Source of the DNA: Ancylomarina sp. 16SWW S1-10-2
GTDB lineage: Bacteria; Bacteroidota; Bacteroidia; Bacteroidales; Marinifilaceae
Direction of reading: 5' to 3'
NCBI RefSeq assembly: GCF_009669305.1
Contig: NZ_SADB01000011.1
Coordinates: 582-64,581 of the forward strand
DNA: 64,000 nt
Shown: piece after piece, positions 48,805 to 57,186 of the stretch
How positions within the stretch are numbered: position 1 is the stretch's first letter
Layout: the number at the start of each line of letters is the position of its first letter
Program-made: the position numbers and the translations under genes
Notes under the pieces: generated by a model
Databases searched by the model: none
Seen by the model: only the letters and a program-made list of their open reading frames with translations
Told to the model about the DNA's origin: nothing

Positions 48805-49464
48805 TTAGTTTACAGTTGGTCCGTAACCTATCATTTTTAAGAATTTCTTAACAAAACTTGAGTAAAATTTTGTTTTGCCCTTGCTTACTTTTCGATTTAC
48901 ATGTTCAATAATGAAATCGTCCTTTCTTACTGTTTTTTTCAACCAAAGAGCATTATAATTATTCTTACAACCGGAAATGGCAGTTACTCCTTTAGCATTT
49001 GTAGCGTGAGTAAACTCAGACAAATAGAAATATTCGTAAGTAAAGACGGTTGTATTTTTTTCATTCCCTGAACGAATTATCAATTCATCTCTTATTAAAT
49101 CACCCCAAGAATTATAGGTATAATAATGAACATTTTGATTCTTCATGAATCTCTGCATAGTTACAAACCCTTGCGCATCACGCTGAATATAACTTTTATG
49201 CTCATCAATATTTGACAAAGAATTATATTGATCAATATAAGTATCAAGTTTTGTAATTATTCCATTCACATTTTTTTGTCCTGATATAAATTTACCATCT
49301 TCAAAACTGTATGATCTTCTTTCTTTGATAGAACTATTATCAATTTCCCCTTTGGTACTTATTTGATAATATTCTTCAACTAGATTGTAACTTTTTTGCG
49401 CATATACATTTATAGTATTGCTGAAAATTACTACGAATAAAAAACTAATAATTTGTTTCATCAT
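48805..49464 (-). CDS. Secreted protein of unknown function
   Basis: A 219-residue protein with a signal peptide (MKQIISFLFVVIFSNTINVYAQ). The mature part is rich in Tyr, Lys and short beta strands (YSFEDGKFISGQKNVNGII, YYTYNSWGDLIRDELII), similar in style to YD/RHS-like or DUF3836-type repeats found next to Bacteroidota outer-membrane genes. No catalytic motif is recognised. It lies between the TonB-type receptor and the TPR regulator, all on the minus strand. Confidence 0.6.
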   Translation of the reverse strand: MMKQIISFLFVVIFSNTINVYAQKSYNLVEEYYQISTKGEIDNSSIKERRSYSFEDGKFISGQKNVNGIITKLDTYIDQYNSLSNIDEHKSYIQRDAQGFVTMQRFMKNQNVHYYTYNSWGDLIRDELIIRSGNEKNTTVFTYEYFYLSEFTHATNAKGVTAISGCKNNYNALWLKKTVRKDDFIIEHVNRKVSKGKTKFYSSFVKKFLKMIGYGPTVN

Positions 49465-49650
49465 GATATAATCTTTGTTCGAATTACATAGGTAAAAGTA
49501 CGTGCAAAACGCCCTTCGATTGATTTATATCATGAAGTTTTTAGAGTGCAGGCCATTTCATAGACCTCTGTAATACAAAATATTAACTATGGAGTTTTGG
49601 GGAAAAGTTTATATCTGGCATTTTTAGATTTATATCCTTTAGAAATACAA

Positions 49651-51291
49651 TTATAAATTCATCAAGAATTCTACAATATCACCTTTTTCGTTGATTAAAA
49701 GTTTCTTCCTTATATTTGTTTTTCTCTGATAAATTGTTCGAACACTTTGTTGTGTAACTACACTAATCTCTTTAGTTGAAAACTCTGCACAAAGCAAACA
49801 GCATAATTGAATTTCTTTCTCTAGTAATATATTGCTGTATTTTTTTGAGATATTTGTGAAGAATCCGTTATATATAGAATCAATGATCGGATATAAATCG
49901 GACCATAACAGCAAAGATTCAACATTTACATCCTCATTGGAAATTCGTGTCATTTGTTGTAAAAGGTCCTGGTTTTGTGAAGTTGGATTGGTCGCAATCA
50001 ACTTTATTATACCTAGTTGTTGAAGTAAAATCTTTTTAAAAAAATTATCATCAATTTCATTTGATTGCTCTTTTAAAGCTTTATCAAATAATCTTTGTAG
50101 CGTTTCTGTTTTTTCTTCAATTTCGACTAGCCGTCTAACTTTTTTTCTATTATAACTAATAAACACAAATAATATCAATGCAAATAAAACTGTTATAATA
50201 GTTACAGTTAAATATAATCTTTGTCTATTTAACTTCAGTTTAAGAATATTAGTCTCCAACCTATTTTTATCTCCTAGCTGTTTTCTTATAATTTGTTGTG
50301 TCTTATAATTTTCACTTACAATAGAATCGTTAAAATTACCTATTCCAAACAAACTGATATGATTATTTTTCTTAGAATTAATAACAGCTTCAAGTGCCAT
50401 CAATATATTCTTACGTGAAATATAATTTGCATCGTCTCTATTAGCATTTGAATTAAACGATATTTTAGCTTTTTCAAAGAAGATGTTAGCGGAATCATTT
50501 TTTTCTACAGCCAAATAAGCTAAAGAAAGGCTAGCATACAGATTAGGAAGCCCTGAATTATTAGAATATTTTTCAGCCTGTTTCAACTGCTCAATTGACT
50601 CTATATATCTTCTTTTTCCATATAATATATCGGCATAATTTCTGATCCTATTGACACGTAAATCCGTAGAAATATTATCACTACCTTTAAAACTCTTATT
50701 CATATATTTCCTGACAGAATCTAACTTTCCTTCATAAGCATAGTTTAACGCTATATCATAGTAAATATCTGCTATCGCATCTTTATTAACTTTCAACCTT
50801 TTCTTAAAATACAAAATTGCGGCACTATACATCTTTTGCTCCATATGAAGGCCACCTAATAATTCACAGAAACGATCAAGCATTTTGGAATTATTATTCT
50901 TTGTTGCAAGTTGATTTCCAAGACTTAAATATTTGAAAGATTTCTCATAGTTTTTCTGTTGAAGCCAATAAGTACCCCCAAGCATATAAACTTCATATTG
51001 TCTTTCTAAATCATTAGTAGACCTATAATATTTCAAAGGTATCTGAAATATCTTTTCATTAATTTGAGGTGTTGCGCTATTAAATTGTGTATAAGCATAG
51101 AGCCTGTAATAATCTGCTAAATTATTTTCTGAAAGTTGATTAGGTTCTTCTATTTGAAACAGATACTTCGCAACACTATCAGGGTTATTCTTATATTTCT
51201 CTGCATCAAGTAGTTTCTGATGATCATTACTCTGATTAACACAAGAAAATAAACAGATAGACAATAAGATTAACAGTATAATTTTTTTCAT
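49651..51291 (-). CDS. Membrane-anchored TPR protein with C-terminal HTH regulator domain
   Basis: The frame opens at 51351, but the ATG at 51291 gives the lipoprotein-like signal KKIILLILLSICLFSC, so I prefer a 546-residue product. About nine TPR-like helix pairs fill residues 25-340. One transmembrane helix follows (LYLTVTIITVLFALILFVFIS), then a coiled-coil-like segment and a C-terminal LuxR/HTH-like end (STKEISVVTQQSVRTIYQRKTNIRKKL). Such proteins are one-piece signal receptors and transcription factors in Bacteroidota. It may control the receptor genes downstream on the same strand. Confidence 0.75.
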   Translation of the reverse strand: MKKIILLILLSICLFSCVNQSNDHQKLLDAEKYKNNPDSVAKYLFQIEEPNQLSENNLADYYRLYAYTQFNSATPQINEKIFQIPLKYYRSTNDLERQYEVYMLGGTYWLQQKNYEKSFKYLSLGNQLATKNNNSKMLDRFCELLGGLHMEQKMYSAAILYFKKRLKVNKDAIADIYYDIALNYAYEGKLDSVRKYMNKSFKGSDNISTDLRVNRIRNYADILYGKRRYIESIEQLKQAEKYSNNSGLPNLYASLSLAYLAVEKNDSANIFFEKAKISFNSNANRDDANYISRKNILMALEAVINSKKNNHISLFGIGNFNDSIVSENYKTQQIIRKQLGDKNRLETNILKLKLNRQRLYLTVTIITVLFALILFVFISYNRKKVRRLVEIEEKTETLQRLFDKALKEQSNEIDDNFFKKILLQQLGIIKLIATNPTSQNQDLLQQMTRISNEDVNVESLLLWSDLYPIIDSIYNGFFTNISKKYSNILLEKEIQLCCLLCAEFSTKEISVVTQQSVRTIYQRKTNIRKKLLINEKGDIVEFLMNL

Positions 51292-51351
51292 AAATTTTTC
51301 AAATTTATATTTTAAAATTAAAGTGCTTGAGATTAATAAAATATTACTCAT

Positions 51352-51911
51352 CCAACTCGATTTTTTGTATTAAGTTTTAATCCTATCAAATGAATTTTTT
51401 TTGGGGATTGTTCTTTGATTAGGTTAGTTATGCGATGGCTGACTTTAGTTCTATTGACTGGTTAAACATATTCGAGATCAATATGATGCAGAATGTTACA
51501 AAAGTCTTTATCCAAATTAAAGTTGCAAGAAATTTTAGTTTATGAAAATCAGGTCCAGCCTTTAATTTTATTTTGGAATAGAAATTTCACACCTCTCATA
51601 TTACGGAATTATATGGCAAAACGAGGGTCAATTCAAAACTAACAAAATAAATTAAGAAGCTTTAATTATTTCAAAGCAATTATTTACAATATATTCATAT
51701 TGAATATGATTTAAAGAATCTCTTTTCTTGCATTGTTCTGCAATAATATTTGTAATACGATGACGTTTTTTAGTTAGATTAGTTGAATAGGCTTGTTCAT
51801 AAACGATCTTATGCAGGATGTTACAAAAACCCCCTTTCCTATTTTTCTGCACTTAAAAGGATGTAAATTTCTCTTTGCAGCAGCCCGAAGAGAGAACGTC
51901 CTATTTCCTTT
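51352..51911. other. Spacer with two related fragments
   Basis: 560 bases. Read on the minus strand, two places (near 51480-51505 and 51795-51835) give the same FCNILH peptide word, followed by diverged sequence. A 66-residue frame at 51652-51852 covers the second. I take it as decayed DNA, with repeat C at its right edge; a small real gene cannot be excluded. Confidence 0.4.
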
Positions 51912-51914
51912 TCA
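51874..51914. repeat. Short repeat C, copy 2
   Basis: About 40 bases (TTTGCAGCAGCCCGAAGAGA then GAACGTCCTATTTCCT) match 46033-46077. It overlaps the hipA stop. Confidence 0.55.
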
Positions 51915-53144
51915 ATTTTTATTTAAGCGATTAAATGTCTTTTCAATTTCGGAAGTTAATTGTTTTGAGATACCACAATCTTGAGCTAAATGTCTCCATT
52001 GAGAAATCGCTTCTTTTACTTGCTCCAAAATTGATTCAGGCTTCTTCAGTCCAAAATGATTCGCTAATTTTAATAGATGTGTTTCTCCTGGGTTTTTACT
52101 TTCACCTGCAATCATGGTATTGTGCAAACCATAAGCTGAAGTTGAATAAGTCAGGTCGTAAGCTGGTGCCATTTTCCAATTTCCTTGAGCATTCATTAAA
52201 AAAGAAAAGTTTTTAGAGTGATCATCTCTATTATGTGCATAGACATTAAAGGCTGCTAAGCGAAATATTTTTTCATAAGCATTCACATGTCTTTCCAAAC
52301 GAAAAGCACAATCCATCAGGTGTCCATAATCCATTGTGCTCATTCTAAAATTATCGTGCATTAAACCACTTGCTGTATGTACATGAAGTTTACCCTTTTC
52401 TGTTCTGTCGAAACGCTTGGTACCAAAATAAGTTTGGTTAGATTTACCTTGAAACAATTGACATTCGCTCATTTCAATTCCTGCTTTTAAAGCCATTTGA
52501 TAATAGGCGTATTCAATTTTAGCAATCTCTTGGTTATCTTGGGATGATGGAAATTTAATTAACCATTCTTCAAAATCATCAGGAATTTGATTGTACCCAT
52601 GAATCAATTCATTGGTTTGCTTCTTAAATCCCACCAAAATCTTAGGACGTGCTCCACCAGAAGAACCTCCTAAGGTAAAAAGTTCTTCTATCATTTCTGT
52701 ACTCTCCCCTTTGAGAACATGTGTCATCTCTCTAGCAATGACGTCTAATTCCAGTTGCTTCTCAAAATCACGAAGTCCATCCTGTTGCGGCAGATAAGAC
52801 AACGCTCCCATACCATTCTCTCCAACATAAGCCAATCTATCTAAAGGTGTCATGCTGAGAATGTCAATTCCTTTTGAACTTAGGCTACGATCCAACAATA
52901 ATCTTCCCCAACCATCGGGTAAAGAATCATTAAAAATGCCATAAAGACCCTCAAATGGGTCTTTTTCTGCATTCGTAATTTCGCCTACAAAGGGTAATTT
53001 TATGGGGGAAATATTCAGGCCTGTTTTCAAGAAATCGGAATGGTATCGAAAATAGATCTTCCGATTATTCAAAACCAACTCCCCCACTTCGTATGATTGA
53101 CCTTCCAAATTAAAATTTACTAGTACATTTTCTATCCCAGTCAT
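51912..53144 (-). CDS. hipA: HipA-family serine/threonine kinase toxin
   Basis: A 410-residue full-length HipA. N-subdomain LPDGWGRLLLDRSL (76-89), the Gly-rich GGSSGGARPK loop (159-168), catalytic HNRDDHSKN (304-312) and PAYDLTYS with the Mg-binding Asp (330) are all intact. HipA kinases phosphorylate targets such as GltX and cause dormancy. The start lies 3 bases after the hipB stop, so the two are translationally coupled. The usual HipA N1 domain is present in shortened form. Confidence 0.92.
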   Translation of the reverse strand: MTGIENVLVNFNLEGQSYEVGELVLNNRKIYFRYHSDFLKTGLNISPIKLPFVGEITNAEKDPFEGLYGIFNDSLPDGWGRLLLDRSLSSKGIDILSMTPLDRLAYVGENGMGALSYLPQQDGLRDFEKQLELDVIAREMTHVLKGESTEMIEELFTLGGSSGGARPKILVGFKKQTNELIHGYNQIPDDFEEWLIKFPSSQDNQEIAKIEYAYYQMALKAGIEMSECQLFQGKSNQTYFGTKRFDRTEKGKLHVHTASGLMHDNFRMSTMDYGHLMDCAFRLERHVNAYEKIFRLAAFNVYAHNRDDHSKNFSFLMNAQGNWKMAPAYDLTYSTSAYGLHNTMIAGESKNPGETHLLKLANHFGLKKPESILEQVKEAISQWRHLAQDCGISKQLTSEIEKTFNRLNKN

Positions 53145-53147
53145 TTC

Positions 53148-53426
53148 TTAAGGTTTTGTGGTGAATAGTTTTTCAATATTGGACAGATCTTCCTTTGTTT
53201 GAAATATAGACTCGAAATCACCTAAACGATTCATCAAGTGAGCCAATTTGAGAAGTGATTCTAAAGAGATTTGACCTGTTCTTTCAAAACGTTTTAAACT
53301 GCCCAATGAAACGCCCGATCGCTCGGCCATTTCAGCTTGTGAAAGTTTTAAGTGTTTACGTAAAGCTTTATGGCGTTCTGCCAAAGCTTTACTCATATCT
53401 ATTGGTGTTGATGACAGTGAATACAT
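53148..53426 (-). CDS. hipB: HipB-like XRE antitoxin
   Basis: A 92-residue helix-turn-helix protein: LRKHLKLSQAEMAERSGVSLGSLKRFERTG is a standard Cro/C1-type HTH, followed by ISLESLLKLAHLMNRLGDF. It should bind HipA and repress the operon. The first 10 residues before MSKALAE may not be translated if the second Met (53396) is used. Confidence 0.88.
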   Translation of the reverse strand: MYSLSSTPIDMSKALAERHKALRKHLKLSQAEMAERSGVSLGSLKRFERTGQISLESLLKLAHLMNRLGDFESIFQTKEDLSNIEKLFTTKP

Positions 53427-53435
53427 ATAGCTTAA

Positions 53436-53480
53436 ATATTAGCTAAATATACGTATTACTACCCAAAATAGCTAATATAT
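53436..53480 (-). promoter_or_regulatory. Candidate HipB operators
   Basis: ATATTAGCTAAATAT (53436-53450) and AATAGCTAATAT (53467-53478) share a TAGCTAA/TTAGCTA word, 30 bases apart (about three helical turns) directly upstream of hipB. This spacing suits paired repressor sites; the identification is by position only. Confidence 0.45.
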
Positions 53481-53644
53481 TAATCAATTGATACGTTCAA
53501 AACTAGTGGTTATGATACTTATTAAGGTCATAGAGCTTGAAAAGTTCAAAGGTTAAAGGAGAAAGATTAAAAAAGTCTGAAAGCATCAAGCTTTCAATTT
53601 TAACTCTGTCAGAATCAGAAAAAGAATTCTGACAGTTACTATGA
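53481..53644. other. Short spacer upstream of repeat B
   Basis: About 160 bases of mixed content with no gene or strong structure. Confidence 0.35.
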
Positions 53645-53773
53645 AATTATTCGGAGCCTCAACAAAAAAGTGAGACACCGAAATATCATATTAACATATC
53701 AACTTGTGGTGAAAAATGCCTGTTTGCTGAGAACCCTCTTTAGATTAAAAGTAGATAAAATGCAGATTAGAAA
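53645..53773. repeat. 129-bp dispersed repeat, copy B
   Basis: See copy A (45846-45974). It is joined at its right end to transposase-coding sequence, which suggests it is the left end of an internally deleted insertion sequence. Confidence 0.75.
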
Positions 53774-54112
53774 TTGGTGGCATTGGGGCGATTGATTTGG
53801 TTAATCATACAGCTATTCATTTGGAAGCTGTTCAAACGGTTGGCAAATTAGACAATATGAGTTTTCTAGATCATTATGCTCAGGTATAGATAGAAAAGAT
53901 GACTTGTTTTGCATTTCCAGTCATTGAATTGCTGATGCTTACTTCTAAAAGAACCTTTTGTAACAAATATGTGCGTGACAGGTTTTGAAGTAATAAGTAG
54001 ATTACGTAACGATGCTGATTTAAGATATCTCTTTAAAGGTAAGCAACAAGCAGGAAAAGGTAGACCAAAACAATACGGAGAAAAATTATTTACATAAAAA
54101 GAAATCCCTGAG
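53773..54112 (+). pseudogene. Decayed IS4-like (DDE) transposase
   Basis: Plus-strand frames give IGAIDLVNHTAIHLEAVQT and LDNMSFLDHYAQV-stop. Next come DDLFCISS and IADAYF with stops, then, after a frame change, KEPFVTNMCVTGFEVISRLR followed by NDADLRYLFKGKQ and GRPKQYGEKLFT. These are successive blocks of the central DDE domain of Bacteroidota IS4-type transposases. At least two nonsense or frameshift changes are present and the N- and C-terminal parts are missing, so the element cannot move by itself. Confidence 0.78.
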
Positions 54113-54135
54113 AATTTAAATTCCCAAGGATTTCT
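54096..54135 (-). terminator. Terminator of the beta-helix lipoprotein gene
   Basis: AGAAATCC (54100-54107) pairs with GGATTTCT (54128-54135), with an inner GAATTT/AAATTC stem; the minus strand continues with five T residues. Confidence 0.65.
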
Positions 54136-54165
54136 ATATATCTAAAATGTATTTATAAATTCAAT

Positions 54166-55887
54166 CTATTCAACAACAATTCCATTTGAATTAGAAATAT
54201 GAACTTTCCCTCCATTCAGGTTATTTCCCTTAACAGTTACAACATTATTTTCCTGTCCTGATTCAGCATTTACATTAATGAAAGAAATTGGTTTATAAGC
54301 AACTTCAATTTCGTTATCTCTAATAAGTACATCATCGACATTTCCCGAGGCTATACTAATACCGTAGCAGTACGCATCTCTCGTAGTTGTTATTATATTA
54401 TCATAAATTTCAGCATCTTTAAGATTCCTCACTGTTATTGATGTTATGCACTCCTTAATTTCATTTCCAAATACTTTCACATCAGAATTACGTACACTAA
54501 TACCAGTAGTATAACCATTAATTATATTACCAGAAATTTCGTTTCCAAATACTGATTCATTATCTTCAAGTCTTCCACCTACAATTCCTGTAGATCCATT
54601 ACCATCGCTAGAAGTAATTTTATTTCCTCTAATCGTTATTCTAGTTCCAACACCCAACCCTATAGCAGATTCTGTTGTGTTATTTTCAATGGTTACATCC
54701 TCACCTATAGCGACATAAAATGAAGCATTAAGACTCCCTTTTTCAATATTATTTCGTATAATAATATTACTGGCTCTTTCATAATAAATCAACGTTCCAT
54801 CTGAACTACGACCTCTACCAGCTTCAATATCAATCCCCATTCTAGGAGCCGTTCCTTCTGAATATGGCGTATCTATTCCTGCATTCAAAAATGTGTTATT
54901 CTCAACAATCATATCATCACCATCAGTAATAGATAGATTATTTCGTCTATTACTATCAAAAGTGCAGTTAGACACTAGAATATTACTAGAAGCAACATAA
55001 TACGAACTAAAAGTATGACCAATACTACCTATTTCCAATCCATCACCAGCTGCATCCATTAATTTCATATTCTTTACCGTTACATTTACACCACTCTTAA
55101 TCTGTATTAAATTACCCCACTCATGAGTTTTATAAGTTAACCCATTAGTAACTATAGGATCATAAGTATGAAAATCTCTATCACCATACAAATTTCCACC
55201 TATAAGATTAACATTCTCTACAGAACGAAGCTCAAATAAGGCATACCTAAAATATTTATTGGGTTGAACTCTTAAGTATGTATTATCAGTCATTTCTAGT
55301 GTAAAATTAGAAGGAAGACTAATCGCCTCATCTTTTGACCAAATTAAATTTCTCTCACTTGTAACTTGAAAATAAGCATCTAAATCATCAATTTGAAAAA
55401 CTTCAGCTCCATATGAGGTTACATCATCAATAACTTTTTGAATCGTTTCTTTATTAACTAAGGCGATATCGTCAGAAACTTCACCTTCGGTTATTTCCCA
55501 TTTCGATTTTTCAAATTCAAATGTAGTACTAGTAAGCGTTGGAGTTCCTTCAATTATTAAATTCTTATTTAATAATTCCCCTGCAATTTTTCCATTTGTA
55601 AATACGAAGGTTCCATTTACAATCTCACCTTCGTTATAATTAATAACTACATCAGCAGGAATTTCAATTGATTTCCCACCTAAATCGTGAGAAAAGGCAA
55701 TATTCAAAGTATCCTTCGCTTGTATTGTTGTAAAATCAAAACTACTAGGTGTACTAGTAGGATCAGGATCAGCAGGTGGAATAACCTCCTCAGGTGGACT
55801 TATAATTTCTTCGTCAATACTAATCACTTCATCACATGAAGCAAAGAAAAGGGCTGAAATAAAATAAAGATAAAATAGATTTTTCAT
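54166..55887 (-). CDS. Secreted lipoprotein with right-handed beta-helix
   Basis: A 573-residue protein. The signal peptide ends in a lipobox (LFFASC, Cys18), followed by an acidic and Pro-rich linker (about 20-52). From about residue 205 there are many short repeating units with Asn ladders (VNLIGGNLYGD, NILVSNCTFDSNRRNN, IIIRNNIEKG, VTIENNTTESA, ITIRGNKITSS). This is the pattern of parallel beta-helix (pectate-lyase / PbH1) proteins. It may bind or cleave polysaccharide at the cell surface; no catalytic triad is assignable. Confidence 0.82.
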   Translation of the reverse strand: MKNLFYLYFISALFFASCDEVISIDEEIISPPEEVIPPADPDPTSTPSSFDFTTIQAKDTLNIAFSHDLGGKSIEIPADVVINYNEGEIVNGTFVFTNGKIAGELLNKNLIIEGTPTLTSTTFEFEKSKWEITEGEVSDDIALVNKETIQKVIDDVTSYGAEVFQIDDLDAYFQVTSERNLIWSKDEAISLPSNFTLEMTDNTYLRVQPNKYFRYALFELRSVENVNLIGGNLYGDRDFHTYDPIVTNGLTYKTHEWGNLIQIKSGVNVTVKNMKLMDAAGDGLEIGSIGHTFSSYYVASSNILVSNCTFDSNRRNNLSITDGDDMIVENNTFLNAGIDTPYSEGTAPRMGIDIEAGRGRSSDGTLIYYERASNIIIRNNIEKGSLNASFYVAIGEDVTIENNTTESAIGLGVGTRITIRGNKITSSDGNGSTGIVGGRLEDNESVFGNEISGNIINGYTTGISVRNSDVKVFGNEIKECITSITVRNLKDAEIYDNIITTTRDAYCYGISIASGNVDDVLIRDNEIEVAYKPISFINVNAESGQENNVVTVKGNNLNGGKVHISNSNGIVVE

Positions 55888-56532
55888 GATAATTCTAATA
55901 AAATTTTAAACAATAAATTCAAGACTGACAATCAGTCTCTATTGCAATATGAAATCTTCATTAAAATCGGTGTCAAAATCTACCATTCGGAATAAATACA
56001 TAATTAATTTATCCAAACCCAAAACCTTATTAAAGCAAGATAAATTCTTAACTTCATACAAGTTTCTCTTCTTTCTTCACAAAACTAAAAACTATTCAAC
56101 CACACACCTTATATTGTTACATTTAATAGAAACAATACACATTCACCAAAACAGCCTAATCGTCATGAACAACTATTTTACTTACACTAAACACGAATAA
56201 GTGTTGATGAATTTAATTTATGATTCTTTTCAAAGTTTTTAATTAATAGACACTGATCTCAATTTTCATATGCAATAACGATCATTGTCTATTTCAATTT
56301 CCATTCCACTTTAGACCAATATTTTCAAAACACAAGCACCCCCACATAACTAACTGATTTAATGTTAATTGTATGTATCATTAATCTTTATCATTAAAAA
56401 CCAATACCAAAACTAAAAATCATATTTGTGGAATTAAGTATCAAATTTTGTGGACATATTCTACACATTAAATACAAATATAATCAGATGACTTTCAGTT
56501 AAAGCATTATTAATCAAACATAAAACAAGAAG

Positions 56533-56567
56533 AAACGCCCCTTTGAATTAAATTCAAAGGGGCGTTT
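56533..56567. terminator. Orphan 17-bp hairpin
   Basis: A perfect 17-bp stem (56533-56549 with 56551-56567, one-base loop) with a GC-rich base and short T-run. No gene ends nearby: the closest is the dehydratase gene (-) 620 bases to the right. It may end a non-coding transcript. Confidence 0.6.
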
Positions 56568-56713
56568 TGACCTTTCACATCTTATTAAAGATGAAAATAG
56601 CTCAATAAAAAAGCAAACTTATTTAGAGGTTAGTAATTAGCAACAAATAAATTCGAATTGATCTTTTTTGTTAAAAGTCATCACTCTCTCTACAATAATA
56701 TTAAATATTGCTA

Positions 56714-56795
56714 CCATACTGCCAGCTCTCCGAGCTTTTTCAAATATGTGTTTCTGATTTATATCTTCCTTAGTTCCATAGGAAGGATAGTATAG
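56714..56795. repeat. Dispersed element with CCATACT...AGTATAG ends, copy 3
   Basis: CCATACTGCCAGCTCTCCGA at the left and AGTATAG at the right, 82 bp, same orientation as copies 1 and 2 about 16 kb away. The right end has one change. Confidence 0.65.
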
Positions 56796-56914
56796 TAGCA
56801 GATGAATTAGGTGTTTATTTTAAAAGCTCCATAGGAGCGAAAGAGTTAAATGAATTTGAAATAATTTTTCTGTCATCCCTCTGGGATTCTTATTGGGATT
56901 ATATGGTAATTCTA

Positions 56915-56965
56915 CCATACTGTCAGCTCTCTGAGCTTTTCTTTAAAATTGTTTAGTCTTATCTT
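56915..56965. repeat. Dispersed element, copy 4 (right end missing)
   Basis: Begins CCATACTGTCAGCTCTCTGA like copy 1 but has no AGTATGG partner. It is preceded by an ATGGTA/TACCAT inverted repeat. Confidence 0.55.
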
Positions 56966-57186
56966 ATTACTACCACACTTATCAAATGTGCTTATTCAAA
57001 TTTAACCACTTTGTAGTTTATAATAGCTCCCCATTTTAGTTGATATAAAGCCCAAATTTGGTTATCGCTCATAAACTATAGCCAATACCAACCTCACTTC
57101 CACGTCATTCTCTGTTTATCTGATAAACAAATACTCAATACAACTTGAATGAATATTTTCTACTTCCTTGAATTAAGCACTTCCTT

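Larger units (their letters stand above)
55888..57186. other. 1.3-kb spacer with orphan hairpin and two dispersed elements
   Basis: AT-rich DNA. A frame at 55949-56200 has atypical composition and no start context, so I do not call it. It holds the hairpin at 56533-56567 and two copies of the CCATACT element (56714-56795 and 56915-56965). GCTCC-ATA-GGAGC and TCCC/GGGA palindromes lie between them (about 56826 and 56877). Confidence 0.55.

Noticed and set aside
51652-51852. 66-codon minus-strand frame before hipA
   Set aside because: It contains a peptide word that also appears in a broken frame nearby, so it reads as decayed DNA; kept only as part of the spacer note.
55949-56200. 83-codon frame upstream of the beta-helix gene
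   Set aside because: Low-complexity AT-rich composition, no signal of a family; likely chance.
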